From contig JAJQJQ010000082.1 in the NCBI GenBank assembly GCA_028622995.1, positions 372,001-436,000 of the forward strand: a stretch of 64,000 bases of DNA. Reading direction: 5' to 3'. This stretch comes from Panagrolaimus kolymaensis. Taxonomy: Eukaryota; Nematoda; Chromadorea; Rhabditida; Panagrolaimidae. Positions within the stretch are counted from its first letter, which is position 1, and every line of letters begins with the position of its first letter. Shown here in pieces: positions 24,873 through 36,187 of this stretch. The notes beneath the pieces were generated by a model. The model worked only from the letters and a program-made list of their open reading frames with translations. It searched no databases and was not told where the DNA came from. Both the position numbers and the translations under genes were made by a program.

Positions 24873-25204
24873 CGTTCTTGCTATTGCAATTGAATACAGG
24901 ACAAACAGCTTCAAACAAAAAAAACTTTGTAAAAAGTTTCGATAGAAAAATTTGAAGTAAAAAAATGGATGGAAAAAGTTTGAAAGCTTTGAAAGAAAAA
25001 AACGCGAGAGAGAAGAGTAACCGTACTTTTGTAATTCTCGTTTCAAGAGAACATGGGCTATTCGAATAGCTGTTGCCTGCTAATTTGGGCTTTTGCTTGT
25101 TTCACGAAGCTTTTTCGAATTTCAATTTTGGTGAATGCTTTCGACCATTTTTTTTTTCTGAACCTTCTTTAAAGGGAGTGTCCCAAACGATGTTAACTTT
25201 TTTA

Positions 25205-25375
25205 CAACGACGGGTGTTCCTAGCCCGAAAGTTTCACTTCTTCGAACTTTCGTAGCTTTTTGTAGCACTTCGAAAAAAAAATACAAAGTGCTACAAAAAG
25301 CTACAAAAAATCTGAAGCTCTTTGTAAGCTTTTGAGACAAAGAAAAAAAAACTTTCCGGCTAGGAACACCCGCTG
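25205..25375. mobile_element. Palindromic MITE with TA ends (Tc1/mariner-like)
   Basis: A 171-bp element has inverted ends CGGGTGTTCCTAGCC/GGCTAGGAACACCCG, a near-palindromic interior built around GTGCTACAAAAAGCTACAAA-type arms, and TA dinucleotides at both outer edges (25203-25204 and 25376-25377). The left terminus (CAACGACGGG) has two extra bases relative to the right (CAGCGGG). Ends and TA duplication fit Tc1/mariner-type non-autonomous elements. Confidence 0.7.
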
Positions 25376-25892
25376 TAAGGGTTTTAACGGCTTTTATCTT
25401 AGTTCGCGAATTCGCGAACTCGCGAATAATGCTTTCGTTGCGGGACCATGCATTTAAATATCTTAGTTCGCGAACTTTTCCTTTGATGGATTTTTCGCGG
25501 ATTTTTACAGTAATTTGTCAATAAAATTACTTTTTTTTAAAGTAAATAAATAAATAGCTACTTTAAGAAAGGACCTAGCTTATTAATTAATTATTATTTT
25601 ACTGAAAGCTTTTAACTAAATCAGAAGGAAGCATTGTTTAAGTTTATTTTTGAACAGTCTTTTTATTTATGATATTTTCTTTTTGCGTGTGTTTATGTTA
25701 CCTATTTATTTGCTCTGCTATTTTTAATGGTTCACAAAGTTTATCAATTGTTTCATCAAGTGCTGATTTAGCTTTTTGTTCCTTATCATCGATTGAGATT
25801 TATTAAGATGGTAAAAACCTTTGCGTCTGTTTATAATAATTTTTATAAATTTTATAAATAAAACATAGTACATACAAATAACAATGGGGAAA
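25376..25892. other. Intergenic with short palindromes
   Basis: The start of this stretch repeats TTAGTTCGCGAA twice (about 25399 and 25464) and contains GTTCGCGAATTCGCGAAC-like palindromes, probably remains of another small inverted-repeat element. The rest is AT-rich without a gene. Confidence 0.45.
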
Positions 25893-28800
25893 TCAATAAT
25901 TCAAATATTCAGGGTTTCTTATTACTTTTCGAATGATTTTTTGAGTTTCTTCATTATCGAGATCGCTAACAAAGCATTCATGGGTTACGTATGGGAAAGC
26001 AGCATTAACACATAACATAGATGCGCAATATGTTCTTACACCATTTGCAGTACTTTTAAGTCCTGTGGATTTATTTACAAATTGATAAGGTTCATAATGA
26101 GTTATTACAATGGTATCCTTCTTATCTCCAAGCTTACGGGAACAATGAATGCAATTTCTTTTTTTCCAATCACTCAATACTCCTACCTTTGCAATTCCTA
26201 ATGGATGGTAGTTTACATGTTGTTGCGGTCGTTCATTCATATGATTACGATAGTAAGTGCTAAAATACAAAAATCAGCATATAAATTTTTTTATTAAATT
26301 AAAATTGCTTACTCAACAGCTCCTTCCACATTAGCATTTGGCTGTGTTTTTATAACATTTGAGGTTTTTGTTGTTTTTTTTGCTGGAGGACTGGGATGAT
26401 CCAAGCTAATAGGAGCACCATTTCTTAAAGAAGTTGAATTTGAAGCTGAATAATATGCTGAAGATGATGGAATGGTAGGATAAACAGGACGAGGAAATTG
26501 TTGAGGACGAGGAATTTGTTGATTATTTCGTTGAAATGAATTTAAGAATCTAATATTATCATTGCTTAGTTCAAAATTATTAGTCGGTCGGGAAGAATTG
26601 AAAAATGAAATATTTTCATTGCTTCGGTCAAAACTATTGTAAGATGGAGGTGGTCGATAAGCTTGAACAATAGATGGATCCCATGGCTCTGGAATATACC
26701 CTTGATAAGGAGTTCGATGTGAAGTAGGTGGTAGTTGAGTTGAATCCAAGTTTTGTCGGGAAATATTTCTTTGAGCCGTAGATATACTTCGTTGGAATGG
26801 ATGATTGAGTCGATCGGCCATTGAATTCACACTTAAACCAAATTGGCTTACTTCGCTCGCTGAATTTTTGCTTGAACTAAATTCACTTGCTGTTCTTTTT
26901 CTACTGCTCCTTCCTGTACTTTGAGATGAATGGGTAACATCTGATCTAATAGATGCTTGGTCATCATCATCATCTCGAGTTAAATCAACCATTTGAGTTG
27001 GAACTTGGGTTGAATTTCGACTCTTTGAAGTTCCTCTTCTTCTTGAAGTACCTGGTTTAGCTCCATCCGTGGGTTTCATTTGTCTTCTAATTCGTTGGTC
27101 ATTAGTTTCTTCATCCACGAATTTTTCATTGATTTCTAATACCTTTTCATTAGGGAATTTTGAATTTACAGCCAAAATATGAGGGCAAACAAGAAATTGA
27201 TTTCCACTTAATTTGCATGGGCAAGTAATTGGTCGATTACTACAACAAATTTTAAAAGTTTCTGCACCACGAGTAACGATATAAGTTTTAGCTTCATTTG
27301 GAACTTCAAGCACCATATACATTTGTGATTGCTTCATAAATTCTCGACGTTGATCTTCACTTAATTTTGATGCTAATTTTTTTGGAAATGATAAGGTATT
27401 CAATTGGAAACCAGGAATCAAATCAGTATGATCCATTCCAATTGATTTCAATCTTGCAAATTTTTCATCTTCATTGAGCTTCGCCCATATTTGAGGTCCC
27501 ATAAATTGCCTTTCATCGCGAAGTTTACATGGGTAGTCGCTAATTAATGCCGAACCAGCATTCAATAATTGACGATCAACATATTTTCCAATTGCTTTAA
27601 TAACATCTTGGGTGGGAGAATTATCTTTCAAAGTTTCTTTCAATAACATATTTTGTCCTTCAAGAACATTGGTTGATGCAATTCTAAAGCCCCATCCAGC
27701 CGCAATTCTGTTATGCAAGTTGTATCGGCGAAATTGGCGTTCCATTAACGCACCATTTGATGCCCAACTTATTAATTTTTCATATCGCTGCCATTGGGAT
27801 GTTTCAGCTAACTCAGTAACCTTTTCACGAAATCTTTCAAAAGATTTTTCATCGAAAAATCCCATTCTTTTAACTGTTCCAGCATTTACTCCAAAAAATG
27901 TTTCTTTAATAATTTCATCCTTATCGCAATAATTCAAAACATTTTCTTCCAAATGAATGCCACAAGTTAAGCGTACACATGGTTCTTGGAAAATGGGGTT
28001 TTTTTCAAATTCGTCTAAAGCATAATCCCCATCAGTTATAAGGCATCGCATAATTTTTCCATTTGGCATAGGAATATTTTCAATTTGTTGATTCATCCAT
28101 TTATAATCAACCTTTCGTCGATGATTGGACAACATAACATATCCAATAAATACTGCAGGTTGATTTTGGCTGTTTAAAATATGATGGGAAGAAAACAATA
28201 ATATGGTTGCTAAGAAGCGTCCAAGATTAAATGTTGTATCAACGTAACAAATTCCAGCTCTTTCATATTTTTTGTAAAAGATTGTTTCGATGATTTCTTT
28301 AGCTTGTTGAAATCTTTCATTGTCATCACAATATGATAATTTTTGAGCGTCATTTACCAAAGTTGAAACCGTAGTTTTTGGTAATAATGAATGTTGAAAT
28401 AAGGAAATCGATGTTTTATTAGCAAGGAAAAATCTTTCACCTTCTTCTCCTTGATAATGGGATTGAACAAAATATCCTTCATTTATCAAATTTTGAATTT
28501 CTTCTGTTCTTTCAAAACGTGGTCTTCCTTTGTTAGTTACTGGCTCTCGAATCATATTACGGGCTTTAGCTTCAGCTTGTCTGTTGGTAGGCATTTGACG
28601 ACCAGACATAAATGATTCATTTTCTTTAAATTGATTTACAGCACCATATGGGGTTCTGGATTGAAGTAAAGATCCCAAATCGGAAGATGTTGAGGGAAGA
28701 ATTCTTTGCTTCTTAGGTGGGGAAGGTAAAATAAAATCAGCACCAACTTCATAGATAATAACAACGAAGGTTCCAGGACGAGGAATTTTGTTTTCAGTTA

Positions 28801-29172
28801 CTGAAAAAATTCTTCTTTTAAGTTGTTTGAATTTTGGATGCTTAATTGAAGTCATTTTAGCAGAAAATTCGCCATCTTTCTTCGTTGAAGTAGTGGCTTT
28901 GTATCCACCATTTTTTCGATATAAATAAACAGTATCACAATTGGCTTTTTTTCCATTTGTATTCCATGGACTTAAAGAATTAACGTTGAGATCATCAATA
29001 TTTCTTACAGATTGTCCATCAATAATACATTGGTAAATTCCTTTTTTATTTGGGGGATTCAATGGAGCTTCATTTAATATTACTTTGTTATTGTTTCTAA
29101 AAAAGAATTGTCACAATTGAGCCGCTTGCTTAAATAAACTAACCTCTGATGGATATTAAAAACGCTTAACAT
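25893..29172 (-). CDS. MULE-B: intact-looking MULE transposase with SWIM finger
   Basis: Three exons join in phase (29172-29144, 29096-26313, 26259-25893) for about 1,060 residues. The 2.8-kb central exon has no internal stop. It holds a MULE transposase core with CYVDTTFNLG (first Asp), LITDGDYALDEF (second Asp), a CGIHLEENV Cys/His motif and a STNVLEGQN Glu motif, then a SWIM finger (CPC...CPH). A long Ser/Asn/Pro-rich disordered region with a poly-Asp run follows. The last exon adds a Cys/His-rich domain (CIHC...CASMLCVN...HECF) recalling zinc-binding C-termini of other DNA transposases. The first exon is short and its start lies about 40 nt from a hAT terminus at 29211, so the original 5' end may have been displaced. 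No terminal inverted repeats were found, so this could be an immobile, domesticated gene. Confidence 0.8.
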
Positions 29173-29210
29173 GCATTCCGTCAAATCATACTTTTCGACT
29201 TTCTCATAAT

Positions 29211-29394
29211 CAGTGTTCTGCCTTTTCCATTTTATCGCCGCCGCCGCCGCCGGCGGCGACGTCGAAAATTTGGCGGCGCCGACGGCTGCGCCGCCGCCGC
29301 CATATCGCCGCCACGCCGCCAAAATAGATTAATTTTTTTCTATATAGACACAATTCTTTAAAAAAAAGTTTATTATAACAAAAAGACAAAACAA
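29211..29394 (+). mobile_element. hAT element terminus with GC-rich palindromes
   Basis: CAGTGTTCTGCC at 29211 has the form of a hAT terminal repeat and faces the hAT transposase remnant to its right. Behind it, 29236-29323 is a block of GCCGCC/GGCGGC inverted motifs, extremely GC-rich in this genome and able to fold on itself. The expected matching terminus and 8-bp duplication (CTCATAAT on this side) were not found beyond 30407. Confidence 0.55.
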
Positions 29395-30407
29395 TTAAAA
29401 TTTAATACGGTCATCATTAAAAGATAACATACACTTTCTTTTTAAGTAAGCACTGGTTGAGTTGCATTTGTGGCCACCCGAATGAAGAGCCAGCTTTGAA
29501 AAAAAGCATTCAACACTTCCACTGGTTGCTGGAATGTTTAAAAAATGAAGGAAAAGCTTGTAAGCATTTGGAAATTTATATTGAGCGATTCTCCAATAAT
29601 CTTTTGACAATTTTGAAGAATGAATACGGATATCCTTGTAATAATTTCCAAACTCTTCCAATAAGCTTTCTTGCGTGTTTTCATTATTTTGCGAATCAAG
29701 AATCAAATTTTGATCAAAGCCGAAGATTGAATTGTTTTTTGATTGAACTTGGGATGATACTGGTACAGGTGAAAGTGTTGTTTTTGGAAGCTAAAAAAAC
29801 AAAGTTGTAACTGCTCAAGCAAATAAACGTGAAAACATACATGAGCAAATAAAACAGGCAACATTTCAGCAAATTCAGCTTCATTTACTAAATGAGCAAC
29901 CGCGGGATCAAATATTCCAGCAATGCGAAATTTGATATTGTACTTTTCGTCGTTTACATCAAGTATATACCCAAATCTGGATGAAATTCTTTCGCTTAAA
30001 CCAATTGATACAAAGCTATTTTGATCCTAAAATGCAATTGGTTAAAGGAAATGATAAAAAATAATGCTTACTTCGAGAATATTTACCAAATGGTGCAGTC
30101 CGTAATAAACCAAAGAAATTGTAGGGTAGTTTTGGCCTTGAAGTTTATCGGTGAATAATTTGATTGGCTTTGTAGCAGCAACAACTTTTTGTAGCAATTC
30201 CATATTTGATAAAGAAACAAATGGCCACCTTTGACGAGTACATATTATTGAAACATCAGAATGCACTTCAAGAAACCTTTCATATGTAGTAAAAACGGAC
30301 GACCAACGAGTTATAACAGGAGCAAGCAAAGATTTGTCTGATGACTTTTTGAGAGCAGAAGTTGCGTTATGAGAATGCCTGAATCTGTTAATTACTGCCA
30401 TGACTTC
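29395..30407 (-). pseudogene. hAT transposase, C-terminal remnant
   Basis: Three exons (30407-30072, 30026-29841, 29790-29395) join in phase for about 305 residues. The first contains the hAT RNase H-fold segment around TRWSSVFTTYERF. The last contains the hAT C-terminal dimerisation domain, with PATSGSVECFFSKLA, the counterpart of the usual P-x-S-S-x-x-E-R-x-F-S motif. The N-terminal BED finger and first catalytic Asp are missing: the first exon begins at a TTTTATAG acceptor and no upstream coding exon is visible for over 1 kb. The element is therefore 5'-truncated, although the remaining frame is open. A full copy elsewhere could be the source of activity that moves the hAT-type MITEs found here. 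Confidence 0.85.
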
Positions 30408-31763
30408 CTATAAAATAATTTTAGTTACGGCATTAATATTCTTATAAACAAACTTTATGTAAAATCTTATAAAATTTAAGTCTATTTGATATAAAAAGTT
30501 TGACTCTTCTTCATATATCTGAAATCAAAGTGTAAAAACATCACATCCTAAAAATATTCTATCTCTCATATTTTTTTAAAATAATCTTTTATTTTTGTTC
30601 TTCTTTACTTTTTTCTTCTTCTGGCGATTGCTGCTGGTTGATCTCATCGTCGTCAAGATTATAATAAAAGTTGTATTATTAAAAATTGTTTGTTGTTTTT
30701 TTTCCTACTTTTCACCATTAAAACCTTAAACACATTTATCAAGCTCATACAAACATGAATCATTTTTCTTTTTTTTTGTTTCGTTTAAACTTCTATCTTT
30801 CTTGCTTCTTAGGATGCTGTGATATACGGTAGCTTTCTTTCTTTCTTTTTTTATTAAATATGTATTTTGCTTTTCTAACGATTCTTGGAGTCTATGAATC
30901 TCTTTTCTTTTTTTATTGCCTTGTTTTATTTTATGTTATTTTGTTTTGGTTCAAAATAAAATTAAAAAAAGTTATTCCGAAAATTTAAATAAAAAAGATT
31001 GAAAAATTACAAATACAAATATATATATATTTAAATCAATGAAATGCAACCATAATGAAAGAAAGTAAAAACTTTTTTCATTATTTTTCGGTTAATAAGA
31101 TTTTCTTAGCATTCATTGTTTGCAATGGATTGAGTTTTGTTAGCTTTCATTGTTGTGCATTTTTTTTCACATTGTTGGTTACATCAATATGAGCAGAGGT
31201 TTTTCAAAAATCGACAACAAAAGTTTGATGATTTTGGTCTCAAATGATTGATTAGATATAATATTTTTAAGCAACTTTTAAATTACCAAAATCCCGGAAG
31301 GACATAGAAATTTTAGTTTAAAAATTTCTAAAAACAATTTTTTTTCGCTCAATGAAACATTTGTCATCTGATTTAGCTGATATTCAAGCTGCTATCGTCG
31401 GAATATCGCAGTTCATATGGTTTCAAAGCTGCCAACTACAAGACGAGGATATGTTGGAAGAATGTATTCAAGATATGGAAAAAAATAAAGTATGAAATTT
31501 TTTCAACAGATGATGAACTTGCTCCATTTATTATTCGCTCATCTCGCGATTACATACATAAAATTGGGAATACAAAATTAAAATTAAAGGCACCATTAAA
31601 AAAATAAAAATAAATACGTGTTATAAAGTTTAAAATAAAAAAAACAAAAGATAGCAAGTAAAAGTCATTGAAAGTAAAGAAATACAAAAAAATTGTTATG
31701 AAAATTACCGATCTTTTTGGTATGGCTTTTCACAAAAAGGAAGAAGAGAAAAAAAGATATGAT
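30408..31763. other. AT-rich intergenic stretch
   Basis: No gene is supported. A 47-codon open frame at 31352-31495 (Gln/Asp/Glu-rich) has no homology I recognise and no convincing splice context. Confidence 0.45.
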
Positions 31764-32273
31764 TTATTTCTTTTTATATGCAGCCGCTTCTTTTTCATAT
31801 CGTTTCTTATCATTAGCTGCCATCTTTTCCCATTTACTTTTATCTTTGATGGTTCCCCATTCCACTCCAGCAGCTTTAGCAACATCCGTAACTCCCATAC
31901 CAGGTTTGGTCAAACGTGCTCGATTTTCTTTAAGCCAAAAAAAATATCCGCTTGTTGCTCGTTTTGGGGCATTGGGATCCTAAAAATTAAAATTATATTG
32001 AAAAATAAGAAAATAATTGGAAAAAAAATTAATAAAATCAAAAAAACTAACTTTTTCTTTCTTTGCTCGTTTAGTTTTAACGGGGGCCGATGATGATTTA
32101 GTTGTGGCGCCTTTCTTGGTAACAGCAGATTTAGCGGGTGAAACATGCTTTTTTGGACTTTTCTTTGAAACAGCAGATTTCTTGGGTGAAACAGTCTTTT
32201 TTGGACTTTTCTTTGAAACAACAGATTTTACTGGAGATTTCTTGGGGGAAACAGTCTTTTTTGGACGAGCCAT
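31764..32273 (-). CDS. HMG-box chromatin protein with PKKS repeats
   Basis: Two exons (32273-32052, 31979-31764) join in phase for 145 residues. Exon 1 encodes a linker-histone-like tail of repeated SPKKS/KSPKK motifs, rich in Lys, Ser and Val, suited to DNA binding and CDK-type phosphorylation. Exon 2 encodes a single HMG box: DPNAPKR at the start, the W at the turn of helix 1, KPGMGVTDVAKAAG, and KWEKMAANDKKRY. The intron sits exactly between tail and box. The family bends DNA without sequence specificity in chromatin. The box is clearly related to the one encoded at 34572-34826, which lies 2.3 kb away on the opposite strand. Looks functional. Confidence 0.9.
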
Positions 32274-33038
32274 TATTAGATAGAAAAGCGACCTGAAAAA
32301 AAAAATTTTTACCCAATTTTTAAGACAACAATGTTCATTAAAAATAAAAATATAGCCGAATAAAAAGCATGCAAAAAAGAAAGAAAACGAATGAATGAGA
32401 ATACAAAAAATTCGAAGAAAAAAAAAATGGAAAGAATGCCAGCTAAAAACAACCCAAACAAGCGACGATGAAAAAAAATTGGCGCGCAATTTCTCTATTG
32501 ATGAAGCAGAAATATAAATTAATACCGACGACGCCGACGATGAGGGCCACGAACAACTCAACAAACTGAACAACAGCTGGGATATATGGTAAATAAAAAA
32601 TAAAGATGGTTTGGTTTTTTTTTTGACCTCGTTAGCAGCCTCCCTGCTGTTAGTTTCCTTACAATATACTTTTAAAAAAATGACCCTTTAAAAAAAAAAG
32701 AAGCTTCCTCCCGCCCATAAAACCAACACCTTTTTTTTCATACTTTTTTTGGAAGATAGTTAGTGACCCGAAATGGCAAAAAAAAAGAAGATAGAATTAT
32801 TTACCACTTTGGTTTTAAGCAACCAGCAAACGTTAATTCAAAAAAAAAAATACGAAATTAATGTCACAAGAAATAATAGCTACTATTAAATAAAAAAATA
32901 TGTATATTCAACTTAAATTATTTCTCGCAAGAAAATTTAAGGAAAATTTGTAGAAAAAATTCAAAATGTGAATAATTTTTGTCGCCCCAAATCCGGAAGT
33001 TATGTATGACAAAATGATAGTAACATAACACTAAAGAC
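32274..33038. other. Promoter region of the minus-strand HMG gene and flank
   Basis: No coding gene. Open minus-strand frames just upstream of 32273 are extensions into the 5' flank. A GACGACGCCGACGATGAGGG block at about 32524-32543 is the only GC-rich spot. Confidence 0.4.
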
Positions 33039-33228
33039 TTGAGGTGTCGTAGTTGGTGCACCAAAATTTCTTTGATTCCATTTTTTGTTAACCGAATCGA
33101 ATCTCAATTTTTTTCGATTCCATTTTCTATTCGGTGCAATCGAAATTTGAAGCTTCGATTTTCGATTCATTTCGGTGCTTCGAAAATCGAATAGGAAATC
33201 AGAAATCGAAAAATTGGCGACAACTCTG
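33039..33228. mobile_element. Degenerate hAT-type MITE
   Basis: A 190-bp element rich in TCGATTTTCGATT palindromes. The right end is GGCGACAACTCTG, whose complement CAGAGTTGTCGCC is hAT-like; the left end TTGAGGTGTCG is a decayed version. It is flanked by CTAAAGAC (33031-33038) and CTAAAGAT (33229-33236), a 7/8 match for an 8-bp target duplication. Confidence 0.6.
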
Positions 33229-34571
33229 CTAAAGATGAAAAAGTCATTATTTTACGCAATTATCAAACTCATTATTTTTAAGGAAATTTATAAATAAGGC
33301 AAAACACCGATCCTTATTATGCTTATGTTGATTTTCCGGTAATTATAAAATTTTCTGACTAAATTGGATTTGGTTTTTGTTTTTTTTTTCAGAATTTACT
33401 TAATTATTTATTCGAAAAACTTTGCTGCGTTTTTTTTCGCTTGCTTTTTTATTATTTTATGTTTCTGTGTTATAACCGTAATGAGGGTTAAACAAAGACA
33501 AGAGAGATTAGATGTGGAGTTTATTAGCACGAAGGCTCAGCAAGGCAAATCCGGTAGAATCATTACAAATACAATACAAAGTTAACCTAGTACAACAAAG
33601 AGGAATGGAGGTGGACGATGAAGTTGACCAGAGGCGAAGACCACGAGAGACCGAGACCATTTGATATGTTCCTTTGATTATTCTGTGGCTACAGAAAATA
33701 GTCTTTGGACTTCTGTAGTGACAGGAGTCCACAACATTCTGACTTTTATTTTGTTGCCGCAATTTACAACCAAAACAAAAAAAAAATGGCGCCAACTTCA
33801 TTCAAATTTTTTCCTTTGCCATCTTTCTTGAGTCCTCCTCATCTTCTCCCTCATTTTTCTTGTTGTTGGGTTGTGTGCACTCTTATTTCCTTCTTCGTCT
33901 TCCACCCTTCCATTTATTTTCATTCTATTCCGCTTTAAAAAAAAGTTGTTTTAATGAAGCAAAAAGAGTGCGTATTGTCGTTGTCGTTTACTTCTTTCCT
34001 TTTAACCAATTTTTCTCTCTCCTTTGCCCATCCATATTTTCTTTTTTTTGTCCTTGCTTGCTTTTGAGACCATGCTTGCTGTGGCTGGTGACATTGCGCC
34101 TGCTTTGCTTTGGATTCAATAGAGTTGTCGTTGTTTTCTTTCTTTTTTCTCTCTCTTTTTTCATTCTGTGTGTTATGCATTTTTTGGAGGGGGAAAACAG
34201 CGAGCAGCAATGATGCAAAGACCCCTTTTACTATTTGTCTTTCACTTCACTCCTATATTTTCTCACCCTTTTTAGTTAGTCGCCTTTTTTGTTTGTTGTT
34301 GCTCGTTTTATCATATTTTATATGAAATAATTTTTTGGCGGCGGGGTATTATTGATTATTCCATATTGTCGTCATTTTATGTTTTAATTATTTTCAATAA
34401 CATTCCAAGCTTTTTTTTATAACGCTTATTATACCGCTTAGCGCTTATGTCGATATGCATTCCATTAATTAACTTCTTTAAAAAAATTACCATATTTTCA
34501 GAATCCAACTTTGTGTAAACGGTTTATATCTTCAGTCTATCCTTTAATCAACAAATAAATATTTTTTAACA
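33229..34571. other. Intergenic, upstream of the plus-strand HMG gene
   Basis: Pyrimidine-rich sequence with several accidental open frames and no motif. A TATTTTCAG acceptor (ending 34501), about 70 nt before the HMG start, is a likely trans-splice site. Confidence 0.45.
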
Positions 34572-34826
34572 ATGGCTCGTGAACGTGGAATTTCAAAGAA
34601 AGCTAAAGATCCAAATGCTCCTAAACGCCCTTTAACTGCATACTTCCAATGGCTTCAAGAAAACCGCGATTCCATCAAAAAGCCTGGTATGTCTGCTACG
34701 GCGGTTGCAAAGGCTGCTGGTGGGGCTTGGCGCGAACTCAAAGATAAATCCGTATGGGAAAAGAAAGCAGAAGAAAACAAAAAGAAATATACTGAAGATA
34801 TTGCTAAATATGTTCCCACTCAATAA
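34572..34826 (+). CDS. Single-HMG-box protein (NHP6/HMGB type)
   Basis: An intronless gene for 84 residues, made almost entirely of one HMG box. DPNAPKRPLTAYFQWLQENR opens helix 1, KPGMSATAVAKAAGGAWREL covers helix 2, and WEKKAEENKKKYTEDIAKY covers helix 3. A short basic N-terminus (ARERGISKKAK) precedes the box, like yeast NHP6. The family binds and bends DNA and helps nucleosome remodelling. It shares the KPGM-x-x-T-x-VAKAAG signature with the HMG box on the opposite strand at 31764-31979, so the two probably arose by a local duplication followed by loss or gain of the Lys-rich exon. An upstream polypyrimidine-AG site suggests trans-splicing. Confidence 0.95.
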   Translation: MARERGISKKAKDPNAPKRPLTAYFQWLQENRDSIKKPGMSATAVAKAAGGAWRELKDKSVWEKKAEENKKKYTEDIAKYVPTQ

Positions 34827-35208
34827 ATTCAATCTATCTATCGTAACTAAAACCATTGCTTCTACCAATTATTTAAACAAACCACAGTAATTCTCATTCT
34901 TGAATGTAGCTTTCGGTTAAGTTTGTATATATACTTTTTTTCTTTTCTTTTTTTTACCTCCCTTTCTTTTATTTATCTCAGTTTTTTTTTCTTCTTCTTC
35001 ACCACAACATTTACTGATAAACCGAGCCGCCGAATGCATGGAAAAATTACCTCAATCTTATTATTTTTTATTTTTTATTTTTTATTAGCTACCCCTTTCC
35101 CCTTTTTTGTTATCCCAATTTTTTAAAATCTTTTTTCATCTTCTTTCTATTCCACTTGAATAATTTTTTAAATATAATTGTTTAATTAAAAAAAGAAAAA
35201 ATAAATGC
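34827..35208. other. 3' flank of the HMG gene
   Basis: T-rich sequence with no gene. Candidate poly(A) context follows the stop codon. Confidence 0.4.
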
Positions 35209-35212
35209 TTAA

Positions 35213-35421
35213 AGGACGACTATACTTTCTGTTTTTTTTTCAATTGTTTCAAACAACCCGCGCTTCTGTCCCCCAAGTGGTAAGGTGTTTTGAACATCGA
35301 AATACAGTAATTTCTTACTTCGAAATTACTGTAGATTACTGTATTTCGATGTTCAAAACATATTACCACTTGGGGACAGAAGCGCGGGTGTTTGAAAAAA
35401 AACAGAAAGTATAGTCGCCCT
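35213..35421. mobile_element. Hairpin MITE with TTAA duplication (piggyBac-like)
   Basis: A 209-bp element is flanked by TTAA on both sides (35209-35212, 35422-35425). Terminal repeats are AGGACGACTATACTTTCTG and its complement with one change. The interior is an almost perfect palindrome (arms of about 90 bp containing CGCGCTTCTGTCC, CCAAGTGGTAA and TTTTGAACATCGAAATACAG), so the whole unit can fold into one long hairpin. TTAA duplication is the piggyBac hallmark. Confidence 0.85.
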
Positions 35422-36187
35422 TTAAATTTTGAAATTATTCTTTTCGTTTATAAACTTCTTTGATAATGCTTTAATTTCTTTTAAAACACCAAAAAAAATT
35501 TTTTTTACAAAGCAGCAAAAAAATTCGAGTTTTTTTAATCCATAAAAAACTAGCCGATTGGCAACACCAACAACAACAAATACAGAAAAAAATGATATTT
35601 TTTTCAATGCATTTTATTTGTTTTAACCATCTTTTTTTTGGGAGAGGCTGCCTTGCTACACAGCTATCTGCGATAGAATTTTAATATTTTATCTTTTTTC
35701 AAAAGCATCAAAAATTCGTATTACGGAAAAATTTAAACTCACGACCTTTTTTTGGTTTATATGTTACGTTTTATTAGTGTAAATTAGCAGAAATCAAAAA
35801 GTAAATAGCGAAGAATTTATAAATCAAAAAGCTATCAGAAAAAAAAATTAACAATATAAATAAATATAAATCCATCTAATTCTAGGATTCATTTTTATAT
35901 CTCAAAATCTAATTTCGCAAAAAATTATTTATTGTATTCTACAAAAATATGCAAATTTTGTAATTTCCAAGAGAATTTGAATTTTAAAGAAATTTTTTAA
36001 TAATATAAAAAAAAAATTTGGGCATAGATCTTAGGTGTTCGTTCTTGTTGATAATTAGGTGGAGGTAGGGGTTGGTTGTTGAGGTAGCGATTGTTGTTTT
36101 TATTATTGGGATTTTAAGTGGAGAATGCATCGTCATAAATTTTATGCTCCACCGGCTTGTTATCGATGTTGTTTATTTTTGAGGTTG
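35422..36187. other. AT-rich intergenic stretch
   Basis: No gene seen; only short homopolymer-driven open frames. Confidence 0.45.

Noticed and set aside
25122..25340. Minus-strand open frame across the 25.2-kb MITE
   Set aside because: It reads through the palindromic element and has no motif.
29080..29322. Open frame with Gly/Ala-rich start in front of MULE-B
   Set aside because: Its first part is the GC-rich palindromic block of the hAT terminus; the ATG at 29172 gives a phase-consistent first exon without it.
31352..31495. 47-codon open frame starting MKHLSSDLAD
   Set aside because: Too short, no recognised family, no splice partner; kept only as a remark in the intergenic entry.
33364..34325. 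Several hydrophobic open frames upstream of the HMG gene
   Set aside because: Pyrimidine-rich sequence produces Phe/Leu/Ser runs in all frames; none shows signal peptide plus splice support.
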